From the NCBI GenBank assembly GCA_905221605.1, contig CAJNDS010000001.1:782525-846524 (forward strand): a DNA stretch of 64,000 bases. The letters are read 5' to 3'. Origin of the DNA: Symbiodinium natans (Eukaryota; Sar; Dinophyceae; Suessiales; Symbiodiniaceae). How positions within the stretch are numbered: the first letter of the stretch is position 1; each line of letters begins with the position of its first letter. This document shows, in pieces, positions 20,306-31,354 of the stretch. A program made the position numbers and the translations under genes. The notes beneath the pieces were generated by a model. That model was not told where the DNA came from and did no database searches. It was given only the letters and a program-made list of their open reading frames with translations.

Positions 20306-20468
20306 GCACTCCCTGAAACCCTGAAACCTTAAAACCCCGAAGAACACGACCTGTGTCCGAAACTCTCTTTGCTGAATCCTGCACCCTAAACCCTAAACCC
20401 AAAACCCTAAACCCAAAACCCAAAACCCTAAACCCTAAACCCTGAATCCAGAAGTTCCGGTTCAGGGC

Positions 20469-20531
20469 TTATAGGGCTCTAGCGTGGACACGCAAACCCA
20501 CAACAGCACGGAGTCCCTCTAAGAGTACTTC
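20469..20531 (-). CDS. candidate terminal exon
   Basis: EVLLEGLRAVVGLRVHARAL then TAA. CTAAACCCGAAG lies just upstream. CCCTAAA and TTTAGGG flank it in the usual order. Confidence 0.4.
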   Translation of the reverse strand, partial: EVLLEGLRAVVGLRVHARAL

Positions 20532-21311
20532 GGGTTTAGGGTTTATTGGTTCAGGGTTCAGGGTTCAGGGTTCAGGGTTTAGGGTTTAGGGTTCCTTGGT
20601 CCCTGGATATGGTCCCTTAGCCTCTTTCTTCTGAAGTACTTGGGTATAGGGTATATAAGGGCGTTTTTAGGTTGTTGTGCTTCGTAAGAGGCAGTTGCGG
20701 GTTTGGCTTTTGTTGGCTTTTGGTGCTGGCGGTTCAAGGTTTATAGGGGTTTCGGGGCTGAGGGCTTTCCGGAGCTTGGCTTTCGGGCTTCTGAGCTTCG
20801 GGGCTGTCGGGTTTTGCCCCTTTAGGGTTTGTTCAGGGTTTAGGGTTTAGGGTTTAGGCTTTAGGGTTTAGGGTTTCCCTCCCTAAACCCTCCCAAACCC
20901 CAAGAAACACAAGCCAGTCTTGTCTGCTGCTCGCCGGCGAGCGCATCGAGGCTCAGTCGCTGGAGGCGATCTATGTGGCACCTGCACTGCAGCCACCTAG
21001 TTGTCCAGAAACCTGGGGGAATTAAAGGTTAACCTTTGGGACTATAAGGGGATTATACCACCCCAAAAAGGTTAAAGGCTACCTACTCTACTACTAGGGC
21101 CATGCGGACAGTTTCCCAAAGAGCCCAATACCCCTTAGTTAAGGTATGTAGCTTAAGTGATAGAGGGATCCTTCGTATGATTTAAGGTATATGAGGTAGG
21201 GTATATATTTCTTGTACCCCCAAAAGGACACCAGGTACATACACTCACCAATATTAAGAAGGAACCTTATATACACTCACCAAAGACAGTAATATAAACC
21301 CTGTTTCATAT

Positions 21312-21412
21312 CTTACTGGCCCAAACCCCAAGGAAATAAAAGTTGAAACTTTCAGAATAAACTACCTTGCAAGAAGCCCAAAAGTTGAAAAGTTGGGTTT
21401 TGAGCCAGTAAG
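21312..21412. mobile_element. MITE-like element M2, copy a
   Basis: CTTACTGGCCCAAACCCCAA ... TTGGGTTTTGAGCCAGTAAG gives about 20-bp imperfect inverted ends. Inner words AAAAGTTGAAACTTTCAG and GAAGCCCAAAAGTTGAAAAG are shared with copies at 21981 and 56974. It is flanked on both sides by AGTAATATAAAxCCTGTTTC, a possible long target duplication. Non-coding. Confidence 0.75.
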
Positions 21413-21980
21413 TAATATAAAACCTGTTTCATATTCCTTAGTTAAGGGGTCTTGGGCTCTTTGGGTTTGGGACTCAGGAGTTTAAGGTTCCATCTTTAGG
21501 GTTTTTTAAGGGCTTAACAGTTTAAGGAGGGTTGAGGATTCCGGAAACCTAAACCCTAAACCCTAAACCCTAAACCCTAATTTTTTTAGGGTTTTAGCTT
21601 TGGGGCTAGGGAGGCTTGTTGGAGGGTTTTGGGGGTTTCGGATTCAGGAGTCCAAGGGTTCCAGCTTTAGGGTTCTTGAGGGGCTTAGGGGTTAGGGTTT
21701 AGGGTTCAGGGTTTAGGGTTTTAAGGAGGGCTCAGGACTTTGGGTTCAGGGTTCCGGCTTTATGGGGTTATTCAGGGGTTCAGGAGGGCTTATGATTTTG
21801 GATGTGGGCTTCAGGGTTCCAGCTTTGGGGTTTTTGTCCGTGGGATCCCTAAGGGCCCATGGTACCCTTGGCTCCCCTCCTTAGAAGGCGCCGCATGCAC
21901 ACCCGGAACCCGAAGCAAGACCATAAGGAGAGCCCTGAACAGCTAACTCCTGAAGCCGTATATCAGCAATCAACACATAC

Positions 21981-22080
21981 CTACTGGGCCAAAAACCAAG
22001 GAAATAAAAGTTGAAACTTTCAGAATACACTACCTTATAAGAAGCCCAAAAGTTGAAAAGTTGGGTTTTGAGCCAGTAAG
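21981..22080. mobile_element. MITE-like element M2, copy b
   Basis: Same 100-bp unit as at 21312, in the same orientation, 570 bp away, with only a few base differences, ending GAGCCAGTAAG. Confidence 0.75.
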
Positions 22081-22161
22081 CATAAGGAATACCTAAGCCC
22101 TCAAACCCAACTCCTAAGCCCGGTAGTGATCGTTTAGATCCTTGTGTGCTTCTTAGTATAG

Positions 22162-22263
22162 TCATACCAAACGTGACTGGAACGAAGTGCTTTTCACAAA
22201 ACGCCCATTAAGTATGTTACAGTGGATCGCTTCGCTCGTGAATTTCAAGCTAATGCGATTTTC
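22162..22263 (-). CDS. candidate terminal exon
   Basis: Opens after CCTTGTAG|GAA and reads ENRISLKFTSEAIHCNILNG then RFVKSTSFQSRLV, ending TGA. A well-mixed composition on a unique stretch; among the more convincing single exons. Confidence 0.45.
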   Translation of the reverse strand, partial: ENRISLKFTSEAIHCNILNGRFVKSTSFQSRLV

Positions 22264-23484
22264 CTACAAGGACCTACGAAACCTTCAACTACACCTGGGC
22301 GGATCAAATGAACCCTCAAAAGGGTTTATGGCTCGTATACCTTCAAAGGAGTTATAGTGGTATTGGGTACATGACCCCAAATTTTAGGTTTTTAACCCCG
22401 AAATACCCTAAACCCCAAACCCTAGACCCTAAATACCCGAAACCCCAAACCCTAAAAGCCCTAAACCCCAAACCCTAAACCCTGAATCCCAAACCCTAAT
22501 AAACCCTAAACCCTGAACCCTAACTCTCTAAACCCTACATACTCTACATCCTTCACCCTGCATTGTCGAAGGCAAGGCACGCAGCTGTTTGGCAGCCTGG
22601 GCATGGCACGAGGTCGTCGGAATTTAGCGATCTAAGGTTGAAGATTTTAGAGATCTCCCCTCTCTGATTCCTAAACCCTAAACCCTAAACCCTAAACCCT
22701 AAACCCTAGACCCTAGACCCTAAACCCTAAACCAGAAGTCCATCCCTACGCCTGCAAAAGCAGAAGAAACTGGCCTACTCCAGGGCTCCCCAGACCCCCT
22801 CGAAAGGCCTGTTTAGGGTTTAGGGTTTAGGGTTTAGGGTTTAGGGTTTAGGGTTTAGGGTTTGGGGCAGTCGGGCTCAAGTCACAAACCCACAGGCAAG
22901 CCCCAACATTTTCGTTTAGCCACAAATTCCCTGAGGGTTGATGTACCTAAACCCTAAACCCTAAACCCTAAAGCCTAAACCCGAAATAACATAGACTTGG
23001 GGTCTTAAAGGGTTTCAATATGGTAGCTCTAGGGCCCAAGTGTTTACGATGTACGTGCATGGGCCGTGAAAGAAGACTCAGGATTGGCTTGCCTGAGACC
23101 CTGGCCCATCCTAACCCTTTCTGGGTTCTTGTTTAGGGTCTAGGGTTTAGGGCTAGGGTTTAGGGCTAGGTTTGAAAAGGTGACTAAAAGCTGTCATAAT
23201 AATGAACCCAGACTACTTGCTGCTTCACCGGCTTCACCCTATGAAGCAGCAGAATGAGAGTTCCTTAATAGGAACCCAGCCTCGGTCCCCAAAAGGCTGC
23301 TCAATTGAATCCTAAACGCCCACCGCCCACCTGAAGCAAACCTTGAGCCTTGAATCCAGAAACAATATCCTACACTCCAGCTATAGAGCCCCATGTCAAC
23401 ACGAAGGTCTCGCAAACAAAAAACCCGCGAAGCACACAAGCCATGAGGATGCCTATTTGCGGTTTATGGTTTAGGGTTTATGGT

Positions 23485-23660
23485 TTAGGATTCCTGGCAA
23501 CCTCGCCGCTTCCTCTTCTTGGAGGCATTGGCAACGCCGACACTCGGATCCGCCTGGCAGGGCCTTCTTCGGAGCTTTCTGAATTTCTGGTCATAAATGT
23601 GGGTTTGCAATCTTCCCCACCATCTCGTTCCACTTGCTCTCTGCCTGTTCCGGCATCCGA
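23485..23660 (-). CDS. exon-like region, frame uncertain
   Basis: One frame reads QAESKWNEMVGKIANPHL then TGA. Another continues as HIYDQKFRKLRRRPCQADPS and GVANASKKRKRRG. A basic Lys/Arg tail could be a nuclear signal. A short intron or indel separates the two frames. The plus frame over the same bases is a shadow. Confidence 0.35.
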
Positions 23661-23756
23661 GAGCCACCCTCAACAACCCTAAACCCTAAACCCTAAACCC
23701 TAAACCCTGAACCACAGAACTGACAAGTGGCACCCTTCCACAGGAGCCTGCCTTTG

Positions 23757-23945
23757 TCAATGGGTGTCGGTCCACGACTCAACCTCAGTCGACTCCACGT
23801 AGGTCGCGAGACGCCACGTGACTTTCTTCTGGCCCACCATCTTTGCTTCCTCTGCCGCCTTCAGGTAATTCAACATCATGCGTCGCAATTCTTTGCCGTC
23901 GGCCTTCTGGTTTCTTGGCAATTGCGTCCGACCCTTCTTTTCTGT
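23757..23945 (-). CDS. terminal exon, basic helical protein
   Basis: Opens near CTCAG|ACAG and stays open for about 62 codons: KKGRTQLPRNQKADGKELRR, MMLNYLKAAEEAKMVGQKKV, TWRLATYVESTEVESW, then TGA. Lys/Arg/Glu-rich, probably helical. Codon use and length make it one of the clearest exons here. The 114-codon plus frame over the same bases is its shadow. Function unknown. Confidence 0.5.
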   Translation of the reverse strand, partial: TEKKGRTQLPRNQKADGKELRRMMLNYLKAAEEAKMVGQKKVTWRLATYVESTEVESWTDTH

Positions 23946-24075
23946 CTGAGCAATTGTTCTGGTTTACCTGGCGTATATTCCTGTACTGTCAGAAATAACT
24001 ACCTCCAAGGAGAAACCCTAAACCCTAAACTCCCTAAACAACCCCAAACCCTAAACAACCCTAAGCCCTAAACCC

Positions 24076-24225
24076 CTAACGCCCAAACCCTAAACCCTAA
24101 ACCCTAAACCCTAAACCCTAAACCCTAAACCCTAAACCCTAAACCCTAAACCCTAAACCCTAAACCCTAAACCCTAACCCTAAACCCTAAACCCTAAACC
24201 CTAAACCCTATAAACCCTAAACCCT
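24076..24225. repeat. heptamer array (CCCTAAA)n
   Basis: About 20 CCCTAAA units with one CCCTAACCC shortening and one CCCTATAAA variant. One of the longest arrays in the window. Confidence 0.9.
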
Positions 24226-24378
24226 AACCCCAAAACCTCAACCCCTAAACCCTGAACAGTAAACCCTAACCCCAAACCCTAAAGTTTAAATCCCTACAGG
24301 GACCCCGAAGCCCTCAACCCAAAACCCAAAACCCGAAACCCTAAACCCTAAACCCTAAACCCTAAACCCCTAATCCCT

Positions 24379-24467
24379 CTGAACGCGCCTCCAGCAGCCT
24401 CCGCTGCCGTCGCCGCGTCCGCGACGGCGGCCGCGTCCCAAACGGGGAGGCGCAGGAGCAAGCGGCC
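24379..24467 (-). CDS. candidate exon, Ala-rich
   Basis: Opens after CCCAAG|GGC and reads RLLLRLPVWDAAAVADAATA then AEAAGGAF, ending TTCAG|A (phase 2). Possibly part of a diverged helical-repeat (PPR-like) protein, as in the next exons at higher coordinates. Confidence 0.4.
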
Positions 24468-25551
24468 CTTGGGAGGGGTTCGGGAACCATAACACGAAGG
24501 GTAGGTTTAGGGTTTAGGGTTTAGGGTTTAGGATTTAGGATTTAGGATTTAGGGTTTAGGGCTTAGGGTTTAGGGTTTAGGGTTTAGGGCTTGGTGGGAT
24601 GAAGTTTTGGGTGTATAATCATAGCTAGGGCACAGCTCCAGCATAGGGCTTAGGGCCTAAAGTTTAGAGTTTTCGGGGAGGTTTTAAGGCTTGAGGGTTC
24701 AGGGTTTTGTTGCGCCCTGAGGCAAGAGGGAATGGAGCCGGAAACGGGTTAACAAGGGGTTGTGCTTGCTGGGCTTGCTCACAACATCCTGAAAGCCATG
24801 ATTCCTAAAACCTGCATCAGCCCTTTTTACCCAGAACCCAGACCTAAACCCCAAACCCTAAACCTCAAACCCTAAACCCTAAACCCCACACCTAAAACCC
24901 CAGAAGTCTGCGTGCTCGCGGCGGTCAGTTGCCACTGCCGCTGCCCTGCCCCGGCCTGGTTTGGGGTTTAGGGTTTGGTGTTTGGGGTTTAGGGTTTGGG
25001 GTTTGTTGTTTTGGGGTTTAGGGTTTTGGGTTGCCAGCAAGTACTCCTAAATGACCCCCTAGAACGGTATTTCTCAATAGGGGATCCCAAGTATGGGCCC
25101 TTAATTTGGGTGTAGCTCTAGCGCCCAAATATCAACTATAGATAGGTACATGGAACCTTTGAGATACATGGATGTTCTATTCGCCTGAGCGGCTCAGGGG
25201 TAAGAACTTGGGTTTTTTCTATTTGTTTTTTTTGGGGGGTCTTACGGGGTTCAGGGTTTTGGAATAGGGTTTAGGGTGTAAAGTTTAGGGTTTCGGGTTT
25301 AGGGGTTTCGGGTTTAGGGGCATAAAGCCGGGGACCTAGAGCATTCTGCCACCCGGCCTTCAATGCTGCGGCCGTGCCAAGAGCACCTGCACAAGGTGTG
25401 GGACCGGGCGGAGCGAGGCAGGGAGGGGGGGGGGGGGGGGCTTGAGGATTTAGGGTTCAGAGTTGTCCCGAAACCCTAAACCCTAAACCCTAATCCCTAA
25501 ACCCCATACCCTAAACCCTAACCCTAAACCCTAAACCCTAAACCCTAAACC

Positions 25552-25628
25552 CTGAACCCAACAGCCTGGTCTAATGTCGCCCGTTGCGGCCGCGGCGTGC
25601 AGAGCCATGGCGGCTTCCCAGGCGAGGC
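25552..25628 (-). CDS. candidate PPR-like exon
   Basis: Opens after GGAGAG|GC and reads LAWEAAMALHAAAATGDIRP, ending GTTCAG|GGTTTAGG. The W(E)xAxxLxxxxxxGDI spacing is that of the second helix of a dinoflagellate PPR repeat. Flanks are CCCTAAA below and TTTAGGG above. Confidence 0.45.
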
Positions 25629-26262
25629 CTCTCCGAAGGGTTGGAGGGGTTTAGGGTTTAGGGTTTAGGGTTTAGGGTTTAGGGTTTAGGGTTTAGGGCT
25701 AGGGTTTAGGGGGTTTCGTGTTTGCGTTTTAGGGTTTAGGGGGTTGAAAAAGTTTAGGGTGTGGGGGTGTAGTGTTTCAGGATGATTCGGAGTTAAGATA
25801 TAGGGTTTAGGGCTTCACGGTTTAGGGCTTCGGATTGAAGGGTTTAAGGGGTTTGGTGCTTGGAGATTTGGGGTTTGGGGTTTAGGTTTATTCCTTTCAG
25901 AAAAAGTTTAGGGTTTAGAGGTTTAGGGGTCTAGGTTTACTGGTTGCAGGGTTTAATGGCGACTAAGGTAGCTTAGATCCCGGCTATAGAAGTGGTGTAG
26001 GCGAAATTCTGGAGGGTACTTGTTTCCCTCACTTCCCACTGAGAAACACCAAGCGAAATCCCGACTGCCCTGACCACAAACCCTAAACCCGATACACCCC
26101 GAACCCCCAAGACCCCTCAGAGCCCAAGAGCCCCAAGAGCCCCAAGAGCCCCAAGAACCCCAAGAACCCCAAGAACCCCAAGAACCCCGAAACCTTAAAC
26201 CCTAAACCCTAAACCCTAAACCCTAAACCCTAAACCCTAAACCCTACGCATAAATCCTTAAC

Positions 26263-26356
26263 CTTGACCCCGCCGGCTCCGCAGGCGCCGAGCGCAGCAT
26301 TCGCGGCCGCGGTGTCCGGCGTGCCGATGGCGAAGAGTGCGACGGCCTTGGACCAC
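26263..26356 (-). CDS. candidate PPR-like exon
   Basis: Opens after CACAAAG|G and reads WSKAVALFAIGTPDTAAANA then ALGACGAGGVK, ending GTCAAG|GTTAAGG. WxKAVxLF followed by NAALGACGxxG is a clear PPR helix-loop-helix pattern. Confidence 0.5.
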
Positions 26357-26496
26357 CTTTGTGGGGTGTTTAGGGTTTAGGCGGTTTAGGGTTTAGGGTT
26401 TAGGGTTTAGGGGTGCTGCTGAAAGCAGCCAACCTCGACAATTTGGATTGAGAGGGCACCAGGCTGGGGAGCATGTGCGCGTCTCAAATCGAAAGG

Positions 26497-26571
26497 TCAC
26501 CTACTGAAAATGCCAAAAATGTTGGGATTCGGAAGGACCTTGTCTCCGAACAAGAACACCTCGGTTGGGGC
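26497..26571 (-). CDS. candidate terminal exon
   Basis: Opens after CAGCAG|GCC: APTEVFLFGDKVLPNPNIFG then IFSR, TGA. Not PPR-like. It suggests that a gene ends here between two PPR-like exons. Confidence 0.45.
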   Translation of the reverse strand, partial: APTEVFLFGDKVLPNPNIFGIFSR

Positions 26572-26645
26572 CTGCTGTCTTTTATATAGCCCAATCCTAA
26601 ACCCGACAACACCTACGTCCGCAACGTAAAAGTTTTGGGTTTAAG

Positions 26646-26734
26646 GTGGCAGTGTCCAGGGGACTGCTGCCCATTTTGCGCCGCAGTGATTGCTGTGTTC
26701 ACAGCGAGCTGGCCGGCGTCGAGCCTCCTTGCAT
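26646..26734 (-). CDS. candidate PPR-like exon
   Basis: Opens after TCTGCAG|AT and reads RLDAGQLAVNTAITAAQNGQ. NTAITAAxNGQ matches the first helix of a PPR repeat. The 3' end is not certain. Confidence 0.4.
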
Positions 26735-27106
26735 CTGCAGAGACTTCCCAATAGGCTTGCTGCTTAGGGCTTAGGGCTATTAGGGCTATTAGGGCTTAGG
26801 ATTTAGGGTTTAGGGCTTGGGTTTAGGGTGTATAGGGCTGCATGTTCCGACGTGTTCCAACAGCAACGAGCGACGCTGCAGCCCAGCACCGACCAAGAAA
26901 AGCACAGCACGACATTTGCAGCTTACCTTAAGAACCCCAAAGCTACTAAGGGTGATCCTCTGAGAACAACAGGCAGAAACGAACGTGAAATCCACGTGGG
27001 CTAGGGTATCTGCCGTCCCCTAACTAGCCCCTAATAGTTGCTGAAAGGGGCCCCCCTATTTCCCTTGTACCGTGATACACCTAGAACTCGAATGCTTGAT
27101 ACTGAG

Positions 27107-27285
27107 TGACTTTAAGAGGGGGAGATTACCCGACTCAGGGGATTCTTAACTGCACCGAGGGCCTGCGCGGCCCGGGAGGCTTCCTTCACATGTTTGATTG
27201 TACCGTGCCCAAGTTACAAGATTCTTCGGTACCAAAGCACCAGTACTCCTTGGCCCATTCACGCTCCCTTTGGGCCCATCGGTTT
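27107..27285 (-). CDS. exon-like region with a frame change
   Basis: RWAQREREWAKEYWCFGTEE in one frame is followed 40 bases later by IKHVKEASRAAQALGAVKNP in another. Each looks coding. Either a sequence error or a decayed or very short intron separates them. Confidence 0.35.
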
Positions 27286-27384
27286 TGTGTGTTGGGTTTA
27301 GGGTTTAGGGTGTAGGGGTTAGGGTTCAGGGTTTAGGGTTTAGGGCTTAGGGCTTAGGGTTTAGGGTAGGTTGGGGAGTAGGTC

Positions 27385-27566
27385 AACCCCATGAGGGCCC
27401 AAGTACATTCTACAGATACAAAGAGGCCCTCAGGAAGTTCGTTCACTAGACGATGTGGTCACCTACAGGTGAGGGATTTGAAGCGTTGACAGTAGCTTCT
27501 CGCTTGAGATGGCACACCATGCAGTGGTAAACCTCACACACCTTCTCGATGCGACGCATCTACTCT
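27385..27566. repeat. inverted segmental repeat, arm 1
   Basis: The reverse complement of 28922-29148 with only a few substitutions, except for a 49-bp segment (28960-29008) missing here. The arms are about 1.35 kb apart and each is entered from a CCCTAAACCCTAAGTAGAGT junction. Confidence 0.85.
27446..27559 (-). CDS. small open frame in the inverted repeat (37 codons)
   Basis: From ATG it reads MRRIEKVCEVYHCMVCHLKR then EATVNASNPSPVGDHIV, stop TAG. In the other arm a 49-bp insert after VCE breaks this frame. The Cys-rich CEVYHCMVCH could be real, or a by-product of the deletion. No family recognised. Confidence 0.3.
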   Translation of the reverse strand: MRRIEKVCEVYHCMVCHLKREATVNASNPSPVGDHIV

Positions 27567-27625
27567 ACTTAGGGTTTAGGGTTTAGGGTTTAGGGGTTTA
27601 GGGTTTAGGGTTTAGGGTTTAGGTT

Positions 27626-27781
27626 TTAGGTTTTAGGGATCTTCTCGAACACTAGAGCACGAACCCGCGTGTAAACCCCGATCGGGAGCTCGAGCACAAG
27701 TTGCAGCACAATTCGGGGTAGGGAGTTGCCGTTGATGTAAGCCTCTTCTAGCAGTGTAGAGTGTTGACTCCTCTTGTAAGC
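27626..27781 (-). CDS. candidate terminal exon
   Basis: Opens after GCTAAAG|GCT. Fifty-one codons: AYKRSQHSTLLEEAYINGNS, LPRIVLQLVLELPIGVYTRV, RALVFEKIPKT, stop TAA. A convincing mixed composition. The stop lies in a variant heptamer (TTTTAGG), so splicing just before it is also possible. Confidence 0.5.
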   Translation of the reverse strand, partial: AYKRSQHSTLLEEAYINGNSLPRIVLQLVLELPIGVYTRVRALVFEKIPKT

Positions 27782-28239
27782 CTTTAGCTTCAATTAAACA
27801 CTACCCACATGACATTGTCCTAGGCAAAATGAGCCCCGCAAGCCCTGAACCTTAAACCCGAAACCCACAATCCATGTGCTCGGAGTTTAGGGTTTAGGGT
27901 GCCAGGGTTGGGGCTGGAGGTAGAGCTCGAAGCCACTAGAGCTTAGGGTTTAGGGCAGAGGGTTTAGGGAACCCTTAGACCCTAAAACCTCCAACCCTAA
28001 TCCACACGATTCAGGGTACTTCTGTGGTTTGGAAGCTTCAGGGAGGCTTTTAGGATTCGGGCTGAATAAGGGCACTTCCACCCAAAAAACAATGGATTCC
28101 GTGTATAGGAACCCCCCAAAAATAGTAGATTCCATTTATAGGAACCCCCCCCCTCAAAAAAAAAAAGTACCCGTACTTTCGGCAACCCACTTGGTAGCTG
28201 CAGCTCTCGACTTACAACCCGAAACCCTAAACCCTACAC

Positions 28240-28680
28240 CCTGAAGGCCCCAAGGGCCCGAACCTTAAAGGTCCTCAACCCCAAACCCTAAAGGCGCAAG
28301 GTAGGCTCTAATGAACCCTAAAGGCCCTAAAGGCCATCAAGGCCCTGAACCTTAAAGGCCCTAAAACCTAAAGGCCCTAACCCCTAAACCCCTGAAACCC
28401 TGAACCCTGAAGCCTAACCCCCAAACCCTAGGGCGCTAGACCCCAAAGGCCGTAAAGCCCTAAACCCTACTAAAACCTAGACCCTAAAGGCCCTAGAGGC
28501 CCTAGACCCTAAACCCCTAAACGCCTAAACCCCCAGGGGCCCTAAACTGTCAACCCCATAAACCAAAACAGACCCCAAACCCCAAACCACCCTACAGTAC
28601 CTAAACCCTCAACCTCAAACCCCAAACCCTAAAGGCTCCAAATCCCAAACCCTAAGCCCCCCTATATAAACCCTAAAGGC
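28240..28680. repeat. degenerate heptamer-like tract
   Basis: Words of the form CCCTAAAGGC, CCCCAAACC and CCCTGAACC fill this stretch. No exon-like frame was found. Confidence 0.5.
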
Positions 28681-28687
28681 CCTAAAC

Positions 28688-28791
28688 TTGGGATGTTCCC
28701 CCTTATACTAGCAGTCCTGAATAGAGATTATCATTGGGGGAGGGTACTAGAATCCCTATTAAGGACTGTTAGTATAAGGGGGAACATCCAA
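28688..28791. mobile_element. MITE-like element M1, copy b
   Basis: TTGGGATGTTCCCCCTTATA ... TATAAGGGGGAACATCCAA, with CAGTCCTGAATAG / CTATTAAGGACTG inner arms. It sits in degenerate CCCTAAA sequence with no obvious target duplication. Confidence 0.8.
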
Positions 28792-28921
28792 ACCCTAAGC
28801 CCTAGCCCTAAACCCCAAACCCCAAACCCTAAACCCCCCCTATGTAAACAATAAAGGCCCTAAACCCGAGCCCTAAACCTGAGCCCTAAACCCTAGCCCT
28901 AAACCCTAAACCCTAAACCCT

Positions 28922-29148
28922 AAGTAGAGTAGATGCGTCGCATCGAGGAGGTGTGTGAGCTGCCCCTGTTCCAGCAGCTTTTGTAGCTTCAACGAAAATC
29001 TGTACCGCGTTTACCACTGCATGGTGTGCCATCTCAAGCGAGAAGCTACTGTCAACGCTTCAAAGCCCTCACCTGTAGGCGACCACATCGTCTAGTGAAC
29101 GAACTTCCTGAGGGCCTCTTTGTATCTGTAGAATGTACTTGGGCCCTA
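28922..29148. repeat. inverted segmental repeat, arm 2
   Basis: Mirror of 27385-27566 with an extra 49 bp at 28960-29008. Around the insert the plus strand reads MRRIEEVCELPLFQQLL then TAG, and separately NENLYRVYHCMVCHLKREAT. Which arm is ancestral cannot be told from two copies. Confidence 0.85.
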
Positions 29149-29179
29149 ACCCTAAACCCGAAACCCTAAACCCTAAACC

Positions 29180-29236
29180 CTTCAAGAGTCCTCCAGCCAA
29201 GGACCGACAGCTGCGCCGCAGCAGTGGCCCAGCGAC
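29180..29236 (-). CDS. candidate PPR-like exon
   Basis: Opens after TGGCAG|GT and reads RWATAAAQLSVLGWRTLE, ending GAAG|GGTTTAG. The RWxxAxxxLxxLG spacing fits a PPR second helix. Confidence 0.4.
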
Positions 29237-29930
29237 CTGCCAAGTGCTGGGATTTAGGGCTCAGAGCGTAGCCCTAAACCCTAAACCCTAAACCCCAAAC
29301 CCTAAACCCCAAACCCCAAACCCTAACCCCCAAACCCTAAACCCCAAACCCTAAGGGTTTGGGACCTCAAGAACCTCAAAACCCTGCATGTTGTGTGTAG
29401 GATAAAAATGGTCTGATCCCTGGAGGCCTGCTAGGGTCTAGGGTTTCAGGGTCTAGGATTTAAGGTTTAGGGTTTAGGGTTTAGGGGGTTAGGGGGCATC
29501 CCTAAACCCTGAACCCTAAACCCTGAAACCCCCGCAAAGCCTACAGCACGCGGCCCAAGTCCATGGGCCCAACGGTATGGGAAAAACCAGGGCTTAGGGT
29601 TTAGGTTTATAGGGTTTGGGGTTTAGTGTTTAGGGTTTAGGGTTTAGGGTTTAGGGTAGCAAATACACTTAAAAGGGTTTGGGGTTTTGGGTTTAGGGCT
29701 TGGGGTTGAAGGTTAGAGCAGGGCATACATGGGCCGCAAAGCGGATACTGCTTGTACTCTTCTCAAGCCTGAGCCCTACATGGCCCTAAACCTTCAACCC
29801 TAAAACCCTAAACCCCTGAAGCCTAAACCGTATACCCCCAAACCCTAAACCCTGAACCCTACAACCCTACAACCCGAAACCCTAAACCCGAAAACACCAA
29901 ACACCAAGACCCCACAACCCGAAACCAAAC

Positions 29931-29984
29931 TCAGCACAGGCGGCCAAGCGGTGCTAACGCCGCGCAAGCTGTGGCCAACGCCAC
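29931..29984 (-). CDS. candidate PPR-like exon
   Basis: Opens after TGAAGAG|GTG and reads VALATACAALAPLGRLC, then TGA or a GTTTGG donor. ATACAALAPLGRL is PPR-like. Short. Confidence 0.35.
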   Translation of the reverse strand: MALATACAALAPLGRLC

Positions 29985-30030
29985 CTCTTCAACAGCCAGA
30001 TGCCTAGAGCCCCCGAGGTACCTTATGTAC

Positions 30031-30239
30031 AGGGTTCTTAAGGGAGGGGGTTCAAGGAGGGTTTAGGGTTTAGGGATTAGAGTTTAGGGTAGAGTGTTTA
30101 GGGATATGTAACCCAAGGTTCCCTAGTACCCCGCACTACTCCCTAAGGCTCCCTAAGCTTCCCCAAAAATTCCCTAAGTACCTCCCCCCCCCCCCCCCCC
30201 CCCCCGCCATGAAACCCCCTCCCTGAACAACGAACCCTG
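30031..30239. mobile_element. MITE-like element M3, copy b
   Basis: GGGTTCTTAAGGGAGGGGGT at left, then a heptamer insert, then GTAACCCAAGGTTCCCTAGT and CCTAAGCTTCCCC, a poly-C block (about 20) and CCCCTCCCTGAAC...GAACCCT at right. Longer than other copies because of the heptamer and poly-C inserts. Confidence 0.7.
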
Positions 30240-30391
30240 TAACTTATGGGGGCCCGTTTCATTGGGCTCTGGTCTACAAGCTTCGGGTTTCGGGTTTAGG
30301 GGAGTTTGGGGTTTAGGGTTGAGAGTTTGGGGTTTGGGGCTTGGGGTTCAGGGTTTAAGGCTTAGGGTTTAAATTAGGGTTTAGGGTGTGA

Positions 30392-30600
30392 TTAGGGTGT
30401 GATTAGGAAGGATGTGGAGATTCGAGTTTCAAAGAGGTGGGGTGTTCTAGGTTTTGGGGCTCTGGGGATGAGGGTTTGGGCGTTGAAGCGCCTCATGTGC
30501 CAAACCAACAATGATGCGGCTGCATGATCTGCTGTGCGCTGGGGGGGGGAAGGGCTCATTTGCTTCTTTGGCTTTGCGGGGGTAGGGCGTTCAGGGTCTT
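30392..30600 (-). CDS. candidate exon, basic Pro-rich
   Basis: The frame reads DPERPTPAKPKKQMSPSPPQ, RTADHAAASLLVWHMRRFNA, QTLIPRAPKPRTPHLFETRI and stops. CAAG lies just upstream. Probably a disordered region. No family. Confidence 0.35.
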
Positions 30601-31354
30601 GGCCCCAAACCCCAAACCCCAAACCCTAGACCCAAAACCCCAAACCCCAACCCCAAAACCCTAAACCCCAGACCCTAAACCCTAAACCCCACTCCCCTCC
30701 CCCCTTGCCCCCCACCCGACCCCCTGCTGGCGCCGCGCCGTGTCGGCTGCCGGGTTCTCGGAGCCCCTCAGTTGGGCCAGCGCCCCCGCCTCGACGCAGC
30801 TCCGCGGGTTCATGGGGTGCATTCCATAGAGCTTATAAGTTTCAAACAAAAAAACCCTAAACCCTAGACCCTAAACCCCAAACCCTAAACCCTAAACCCT
30901 AACCCCAAACCCGAAACCCTAAACCCCAAACTCTTAACCCTAGAGTCGCTTTGGGTTTAGGGTTAGCTGAGGTTTTTGGGGCATGTGCGCTTGCTTACAG
31001 TTCATCTTCGGGACTTGGGTAGGGTGTGGGGGGGGGGCTTGTACCTGGTTGAACGAAAGACAGGCCATCCTCAAGCATAGGGCTCATAGGGCTTGTAGGA
31101 CCCTAAACCCTAAACCCTAAACCCTAAACCCTAAACCCTAAACCCTGAACCCTAAACCCTAAACCCTAAAGGTCAGATACCCTTTGTGCTGGGCTCTTGG
31201 GGGGGCCAGAAGTGTTTGCCATAAGTGGGTTTGTAGGGCTCTAGCCTCGACGCCGAAGCCCTAGCCCCTAAACCCACTCCCAGGCCAATCCAGCTAAGGT
31301 TTCTTCCCAAGCATGGCCATAATACTCCGTATTGCTTAGCTAAGGAACAACCAC

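Noticed and set aside
23727-24071. 114-codon plus-strand frame
   Set aside because: It overlaps, in antisense, a well-composed minus exon with stop at 23757 and runs on into heptamers.
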